From assembly GCA_910586805.1 (NCBI GenBank), contig CAJUJC010000066.1, positions 1 to 9,412 of the forward strand: a stretch of 9,412 nt of DNA, given 5' to 3'. How positions within the stretch are numbered: the stretch's first letter is position 1; every line of letters begins with the position of its first letter. The position numbers and the translations under genes are program-made. The notes beneath the pieces are model-generated. The model saw nothing but the letters and a program-made list of their open reading frames with translations, was not told where the DNA came from and made no database searches. The DNA comes from an uncultured Erysipelotrichales bacterium. GTDB lineage: Bacteria > Bacillota_I > Bacilli_A > Erysipelotrichales > Coprobacillaceae. Shown piece after piece: positions 5,503 to 9,412 of this stretch.

Positions 5503-6480
5503 AGCCACTGCAACAGCCACTGTCATACCAACCATTGGGTTGTTACCAGCACCGATTAATCCCATCATTTCTACGTGAGCAGGAACTGATGAAGATCCAG
5601 CAAATTGAGCATCACTGTGCATACGTCCCATAGTATCAGTCATACCATAAGAAGCAGGGCCAGCTGCCATATTATCAGGATGTAATGTACGTCCTGTTCC
5701 TCCACCTGAAGCGACAGAGAAATATTTCTTTCCTTGTTCTATACATTCTTTTTTATAAGTACCAGCTACTGGATGTTGGAAACGAGTTGGGTTAGTAGAG
5801 TTACCAGTAATAGAAACATCTACACCTTCTTTGTGCATAATAGCAACACCTTCACGAACATCATCAGAACCATAGCAGTTAACTTTAGCTCTAGGTCCAT
5901 CAGAGTAAGCGATTCTAGACACTTCTTTAACTTCACCTGTGAAATAATCGAATTGAGTTTCTACATAAGTAAATCCATTAATTCTTGAGATGATTTTTGC
6001 AGCATCTTTTCCTAAACCGTTTAAGATAACTCTTAATGGTTTGTTTCTTACTTTATTTGCTTTTTCAGCGATTTTGATTGCACCTTCAGCAGCAGCGAAA
6101 GATTCATGTCCAGCTAAGAAAGCGAAACATTCAGTGTTTTCATCTAATAACATAGATCCTAAGTTACCATGACCTAAACCTACTTTACGATCATCAGCAA
6201 CTGATCCAGGAATACAAAATGATTGTAAACCAATACCAATTGTTTTTGCAGCATCTACTGCTCTTGTATCTCCATTTTTGATTGCCATTGCAGCACCTAC
6301 GATGTAAGCCCAGCAAGCATTTTCAAAACAGATTGGTTGAGTTGATTTTACGATATTGTAAACATCAATTCCTTTTTCATCACAGATAGCTTTAGCTTCT
6401 TCTAGTGATTTAATATCAAATTTAGCTAATGCAGCGTTAATTTGATTAATTCTTCTATCATAACTTTCAAATAATGCCAT
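5482..6480 (-). CDS. GGGtGRT protein
   Basis: A 332-residue protein of the family named for its GGGTGRT motif, here at 259-265 (SVASGGGTGRT). Other strongly patterned stretches are GLGHGNLGSMLLDENTECFAF (101-121), GNSTNPTRFQHPVAG (226-240) and the glycine/alanine-rich end MGLIGAGNNPMVGMTVAVAVAI (306-327). No signal peptide or membrane segment is visible. The biochemical role is not established. The family is found beside a NifU-like Fe-S scaffold gene, as here (15-nt gap), so a role in Fe-S or metal-centre biology is inferred. The start is fixed by GGGGAGGT just after the stop of the upstream gene. Codon use is less AT-biased than in the neighbouring genes, suggesting strong expression. Its 3' end is duplicated at 3277-3313. 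Confidence 0.9.
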   Translation of the reverse strand: MALFESYDRRINQINAALAKFDIKSLEEAKAICDEKGIDVYNIVKSTQPICFENACWAYIVGAAMAIKNGDTRAVDAAKTIGIGLQSFCIPGSVADDRKVGLGHGNLGSMLLDENTECFAFLAGHESFAAAEGAIKIAEKANKVRNKPLRVILNGLGKDAAKIISRINGFTYVETQFDYFTGEVKEVSRIAYSDGPRAKVNCYGSDDVREGVAIMHKEGVDVSITGNSTNPTRFQHPVAGTYKKECIEQGKKYFSVASGGGTGRTLHPDNMAAGPASYGMTDTMGRMHSDAQFAGSSSVPAHVEMMGLIGAGNNPMVGMTVAVAVAIEEACK

Positions 6481-6495
6481 TGTCGTACCTCCCCA

Positions 6496-7188
6496 TTATT
6501 CCTTTCTTGGATCGATGTATTTAGCAGCGTCAGCGAATCTACCATAAGTTCCAGTCGCTTCTTTTAAAGCTTCATTAGCATCTTTTCCATCTTTAATCAT
6601 GTCCATCATTCTTCCAAGACTTACGAATTCATAACCGATGATTTCATTATTATCATCTAATGCAATTCTATTGATATAACCTTCAGTTAATTCAAGATAT
6701 CTAGGTCCTTTCATTTTAGTAGAGTAAGCAGTACCAACCATACTTCTTAATCCTTTACCTAAATCTTCAAGACCAGCACCAACAGGAAGTCCACCTTCTG
6801 AGAAAGCTGATTGAGTACGTCCATAAACGATTTGTAAGAATAATTCTCTCATAGCTGTATTGATTGCATCACAAACTAAGTCAGTATTTAAACCTTCTAA
6901 TAAAGTTTTACCAACTAATGCTTCTGAAGCCATAGCAGCTGAATGTGTCATACCTGAACATCCAATTGTTTCAATTAAAGCTTCTTCGATAATACCTTCT
7001 TTAACATTTAAAGATAATTTACAAGTCCCTTGTTGAGGAGCACACCATCCAATACCGTGTGTTAAACCAGAAATATCTTTAATTTCTTTTGAATATACCC
7101 ATTTTCCTTCTTCAGGAATTGGAGCACATCCATGACTTGCACCGCGATTAACAGTACACATTTCTTCTACTTCTTTTGTATAAATCAT
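6496..7188 (-). CDS. NifU-like iron-sulfur cluster assembly scaffold protein
   Basis: A 230-residue NifU_N-like protein of the type paired with GGGtGRT. Counting from the chosen start, cysteines are at 11, 21, 49, 56, 77 and 106. The pattern IETIGCSGMTHSAAMASE (73-90) carries the scaffold-type Cys77, and GWCAPQQGTC (47-56) gives two more potential Fe-S ligands. The longest frame begins at 7215, but AAAGGAG lies inside that extension, just upstream of the internal ATG at 7188. I therefore start at MIYTKEVEEMC, which also matches the family's usual N-terminus. It is first in the operon with GGGtGRT, with a strong promoter and an inverted repeat upstream. Expected function: transient assembly and transfer of Fe-S clusters in the cytoplasm, possibly for a dedicated client. 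Confidence 0.9.
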   Translation of the reverse strand: MIYTKEVEEMCTVNRGASHGCAPIPEEGKWVYSKEIKDISGLTHGIGWCAPQQGTCKLSLNVKEGIIEEALIETIGCSGMTHSAAMASEALVGKTLLEGLNTDLVCDAINTAMRELFLQIVYGRTQSAFSEGGLPVGAGLEDLGKGLRSMVGTAYSTKMKGPRYLELTEGYINRIALDDNNEIIGYEFVSLGRMMDMIKDGKDANEALKEATGTYGRFADAAKYIDPRKE

Positions 7189-7233
7189 TTTTTTACTCCT
7201 TTCATAACCTTTCAAATGATTATTGTATAGAAC

Positions 7234-7246
7234 AGGAAAAATTCCT
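7234..7246 (-). repeat. Leader hairpin upstream of the NifU-like gene
   Basis: AGGAA/TTCCT arms (7234-7238 and 7242-7246) with a 3-nt spacer lie within the predicted leader, downstream of the larger inverted repeat. It is short and could be chance, though two symmetric elements within 40 nt are noticeable. Confidence 0.4.
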
Positions 7247-7250
7247 ATCT

Positions 7251-7270
7251 AGGTGAAAGGAATTTCACCT
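7251..7270. promoter_or_regulatory. Perfect inverted repeat at the transcription start (candidate operator)
   Basis: AGGTGAAA (7251-7258), spacer GGAA, TTTCACCT (7263-7270). The outer edge falls at the start site predicted from the promoter at 7277-7305, so it spans about +1 to +20 of the NifU-like/GGGtGRT transcript. It could be a repressor operator or a 5'-end stabilising RNA hairpin. It does not resemble the IscR consensus as I know it. Confidence 0.65.
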
Positions 7271-7276
7271 ACTGAA

Positions 7277-7305
7277 ATTATAAAGGAAAAGGACTTTAAA
7301 GTCAA
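7277..7305 (-). promoter_or_regulatory. Strong promoter of the NifU-like/GGGtGRT operon
   Basis: On the minus strand, TTGACT (7305-7300), 17 bp, TATAAT (7282-7277). This matches the vegetative consensus at 11 of 12 positions with ideal spacing. Predicted start near 7270; leader about 82 nt. Confidence 0.85.
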
Positions 7306-7363
7306 TGAAACACAAAATCTAATGACAAAAAAATCACAAAAAAGACATGAAAGATTATATTCG

Positions 7364-7392
7364 ATGACTTGTAGTATGCATTATGCTATAAT
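7364..7392 (+). promoter_or_regulatory. Extended -10 promoter of the capA-like gene
   Basis: ATGACT (7364-7369), 17 bp, TATAAT (7387-7392), with TG at 7384-7385 giving TGCTATAAT. The -10 abuts the ATG at 7393, so transcription should start near 7399. This decides the start codon of the downstream gene. Confidence 0.75.
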
Positions 7393-7413
7393 ATGAAAAA
7401 GGATGTGTTAAAA

Positions 7414-8436
7414 ATGAAAAGATTCAAACAAATTTTTCTTTGTTTTTCTTTATTTATTGTTTTATTTGGATGCCAAAAACCAGTCAAAGATAAATCAAAA
7501 GAAGAACCAAAAAAAGAAGTGGAAGAACCTAAAGTTCCTGAGGTTGTAAAAACATCACTCACTTTATCATTTGTGGGAGATATAACATTAGGAAATTATG
7601 CTGGACAGGGATATTCTGGTTCATTTGATCAAGAATATGAAAAACAAGGAAAAGATGCTTCTTATTTTTTAAAAAACGTAAAGGATGTCTTTGAAAAAGA
7701 TGATTTAACGATAGGAAACCTTGAAGGTCCCTTAACAAATGCAAAATCTCATGCTGAAAAACAATTTGCATTTAAGGGAAAACCTGAATATATCAATATT
7801 TTAACTCAAGGGGATGTAGAAATTGTTACATTAGCTAATAACCATTCTCGTGATCGTTTTGAAAAAGGTATGACCGATACAAAAGAAACACTCACAAATG
7901 CAAATATTGGATATTTTGGATATGAAGATAGTTACATAGCTGATGTTAAAGGTGTCAAAGTTGGATTTTTAGGTTATAGTTTTCCACAATCGTTTACAAC
8001 TGAAATGAAAGAAGCTATTACAAAGTTAAGAAAAAAAGCTGATATTGTTATTGTTTATTTCCATTGGGGTATTGAAAGAGATCCATCTCCTATGACAATG
8101 CAAAGAAATATTGCTAAAAAATGTATTGATAATGGTGTTGATTTGGTTGTAGGATCTCATCCACATGTTTTACAGGGTATTGAAACATATAAAGGAAAGA
8201 AAATTGTTTATAGTTTAAGCAACTTCTGTTTTGGAGGAAATAAAAATCCTAGTGATAAAGATTCTATGATTTATCAACATACATTCAATTTAGAAGATAA
8301 TAAAATTGTAAGTGAATCTCATAAAGTGATTCCTTGTATGATTTCCTCTACAAAATCAAGAAACAATTATCAACCAACGATTGTTGATGGTAATGATGCC
8401 AAAAGAGTATTAAAAAAGATTCCTGAAGTAAAATAG
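7414..8436 (+). CDS. CapA-family lipoprotein (PGA_cap metallophosphatase fold)
   Basis: A 340-residue secreted lipoprotein of the CapA/PGA_cap family, whose members include the poly-gamma-glutamate capsule protein and many calcineurin-like proteins of unknown substrate. The signal peptide is MKRFK plus the hydrophobic QIFLCFSLFIVLFG, with lipobox Cys20. A charged Lys/Glu/Pro linker (21-47) follows, then the catalytic domain: GDITLGN (55-61), GNLEGP (101-106), ANNHSRD (141-147), FHWGIE (216-221), GSHPHV (247-252) and YSLSNFCFG (266-274). These supply the metal-binding His/Asp/Asn set. The longer frame from 7393 starts upstream of the likely transcription start; ATG 7414 has AAAGGA at 10-nt spacing and gives a cleaner signal peptide. 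No capB, capC or capE gene is adjacent, so capsule synthesis is not implied. Monocistronic. Confidence 0.85.
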   Translation: MKRFKQIFLCFSLFIVLFGCQKPVKDKSKEEPKKEVEEPKVPEVVKTSLTLSFVGDITLGNYAGQGYSGSFDQEYEKQGKDASYFLKNVKDVFEKDDLTIGNLEGPLTNAKSHAEKQFAFKGKPEYINILTQGDVEIVTLANNHSRDRFEKGMTDTKETLTNANIGYFGYEDSYIADVKGVKVGFLGYSFPQSFTTEMKEAITKLRKKADIVIVYFHWGIERDPSPMTMQRNIAKKCIDNGVDLVVGSHPHVLQGIETYKGKKIVYSLSNFCFGGNKNPSDKDSMIYQHTFNLEDNKIVSESHKVIPCMISSTKSRNNYQPTIVDGNDAKRVLKKIPEVK

Positions 8437-8456
8437 GCTCGTCCTATTTTCTTTTT
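8430..8456 (+). terminator. Terminator of the capA-like gene
   Basis: An 8-bp stem, AAAATAGG (8430-8437) and CCTATTTT (8443-8450), with a CTCGT loop, then CTTTTT. The stop codon TAG lies within the left arm. Confidence 0.85.
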
Positions 8457-8467
8457 GTGTAAAAAAC

Positions 8468-8495
8468 GTGACATGAAAAATATTTTATGTAAAAT
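8468..8495 (+). promoter_or_regulatory. Putative promoter of the HAD phosphatase operon
   Basis: GTGACA (8468-8473), 16 bp, TAAAAT (8490-8495); each is 5 of 6 to consensus. A TATAAA at 8495-8500 is an alternative -10. It follows the capA-like terminator directly and lies ahead of AGGAGG (8507-8512). Confidence 0.5.
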
Positions 8496-8519
8496 ATAAA
8501 AAAGGTAGGAGGAGAAGAT

Positions 8520-9275
8520 ATGAAAGTTTTTGCAAGTGATTTTGATGGAACATTATTTTTTGATAATACATTTCGTTCTTATGATATAGAAGCTATTCGT
8601 AAGTTTCAAAATGAAGGGCATTTGTTTGGACTTTGTTCAGGGAGACCATTAAAAGGTGTAACTGTTGTTTCAAAAGGATTTATTGATTATGATTTTTATA
8701 TTGTATGTAGTGGGGCATTAATTGTTGATAAAAAAGGAAATATTTTAGATGAACAATTGATTGAATTTGATGATATGAAAGATATTTTTGAATGTTATGA
8801 AAAACAAAAAGGGATATGTGTGCAAGCTGATGGGGTCATTTATAGAAAAAATGCAGTACCTTATGAATCAAAAGAAGTTCAAAAAATGATTCAGTCATTA
8901 GATGAACTTAAACAATCTCATATTTATGGATTATCAATAGATGCTTCAACAAATGAAAATGCAAAATTATTATGTGAGGAAATCAATCATTTATATCCAC
9001 GTGTTAATGCTTTTCAAAATAATGAATATATTGATATAGTTAAAAAAGGATGTTCAAAAGGAACAGGAATTTGTAAGTTAAAAGACATATTCAATATCAA
9101 TGAAGTAGCAGGTATTGGAGATTCATATAATGATTTGCCTATGTTTGAAGCTGTCGACCATGCTTTCACATTTACAACATCTTCAAATGACATTAAAGAA
9201 AAAGCTAATGATGTTGTAGATTCAGTGTGTGAAGCTATCAATATTTTAATGAATGGAGAATGGACAAATGATTAA
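8520..9275 (+). CDS. Cof-type HAD-IIB family hydrolase
   Basis: A 251-residue cytoplasmic haloacid-dehalogenase-superfamily phosphatase of the Cof type, which acts on sugar phosphates or other small phosphomonoesters; the substrate cannot be read from sequence. All four motifs are present: I, SDFDGTL with nucleophile Asp7 and acid/base Asp9; II, LCSGR with Ser40; III, Lys180 in CSKGTG; IV, GIGDSYNDLPMF with Asp201 and Asp205. The type IIB cap occupies roughly residues 80-175. Length is a little under the common 260-270. AGGAGG sits 7 nt before the ATG. The stop overlaps the start of a second Cof-type gene by 8 nt, indicating coupled translation. Confidence 0.92.
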   Translation: MKVFASDFDGTLFFDNTFRSYDIEAIRKFQNEGHLFGLCSGRPLKGVTVVSKGFIDYDFYIVCSGALIVDKKGNILDEQLIEFDDMKDIFECYEKQKGICVQADGVIYRKNAVPYESKEVQKMIQSLDELKQSHIYGLSIDASTNENAKLLCEEINHLYPRVNAFQNNEYIDIVKKGCSKGTGICKLKDIFNINEVAGIGDSYNDLPMFEAVDHAFTFTTSSNDIKEKANDVVDSVCEAINILMNGEWTND

Positions 9276-9412
9276 ATTCGTTGTGAGTGATATGGATGGT
9301 ACTTTATTGAATAATGGTGAAATTTCATTAGGTAATAGAAAAGCTATTAAACGTTTAAAGGACAATGGTATAATCTTTGCGATTGCTTCAGGAAGAGATT
9401 ATCAGGGCGTCT
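9268..9412 (+). CDS. Second Cof-type HAD hydrolase (5' part, runs off window)
   Basis: Starts MIKFVVSDMDGTLLNNGEI, with motif I Asp8 and Asp10. The visible 48 residues also include motif II as IASGRDYQG. GGAG (9255-9258) lies upstream within the preceding gene and the reading frames overlap by 8 nt. It is a tandem paralogue of the preceding gene, as often seen for Cof-type phosphatases. Cut by the window edge. Confidence 0.9.
   Translation, partial: MIKFVVSDMDGTLLNNGEISLGNRKAIKRLKDNGIIFAIASGRDYQGV

Noticed and set aside
5734..6172. Plus-strand frames of 60-84 codons opposite the GGGtGRT gene
   Set aside because: Antisense to a strongly recognised protein with no start signals; typical shadow frames.
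7414..8436. Poly-gamma-glutamate capsule operon
   Set aside because: Only the CapA-like gene is present; no ligase or other capsule gene is adjacent, and many CapA-family lipoproteins are unrelated to capsule.
1..9412. CRISPR array, riboswitch, rRNA or tRNA genes
   Set aside because: No regularly spaced repeats and no recognisable conserved RNA folds were seen on either strand.

Overview
The window comes from a very AT-rich, low-GC Gram-positive chromosome. Strong GGAGG-type ribosome sites, TTGACT/TATAAT-type promoters, and a NifU-like/GGGtGRT gene pair suggest an anaerobic, probably gut-type Firmicute. An Erysipelotrichia or Clostridia relative fits best, but the sequence alone does not prove this. 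All nine complete protein genes of normal size end in TAA (7) or TAG (2), and none uses TGA. TGG is used normally for Trp.

Layout. (1) 1-62 holds the likely tail of an upstream gene and its terminator. (2) 119-2651 is a two-gene operon: a second-type RsmH rRNA methyltransferase with an N-terminal extension (rsmH2-like), then an unusual fusion of a PTS EIIB-like domain to a ROK sugar-kinase domain that has lost its ATP-binding, zinc-binding and catalytic residues. (3) 2652-3226 is mostly gene-free but holds a compact minus-strand unit of about 0.2 kb. It encodes a 20-residue membrane peptide whose Shine-Dalgarno is sequestered by a local hairpin and whose mRNA ends can pair, the architecture of a type I toxin; the ORF appears to be cut short by TGA. 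(4) 3227-5502 is a 2.2-kb segment bracketed by two diverged copies of the same 3' gene end plus terminator. Between them lies a three-gene operon: DUF488, a second-subtype DUF488, and a dual-OB-domain protein. It looks like an inserted accessory cassette and may be a nucleic-acid-related conflict system. (5) 5482-7305 is a minus-strand operon of a NifU-like Fe-S scaffold and the GGGtGRT protein, driven by a near-consensus promoter with a perfect inverted repeat at +1. (6) 7364-8456 is a monocistronic CapA-family lipoprotein gene. (7) 8468-9412 is an operon of two Cof-type HAD phosphatases; the second runs off the window.

How the genes relate. The NifU-like and GGGtGRT proteins probably act together in Fe-S or metal-centre biology. 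The three cassette genes are translationally linked and probably act as one system. The RsmH/pseudo-ROK pairing is co-transcribed, but a functional link is not evident. The two most interesting items are the cassette with its duplicated flanks and the toxin-like RNA unit; neither contains an integrase, so mobility, if any, would be in trans or ancient.
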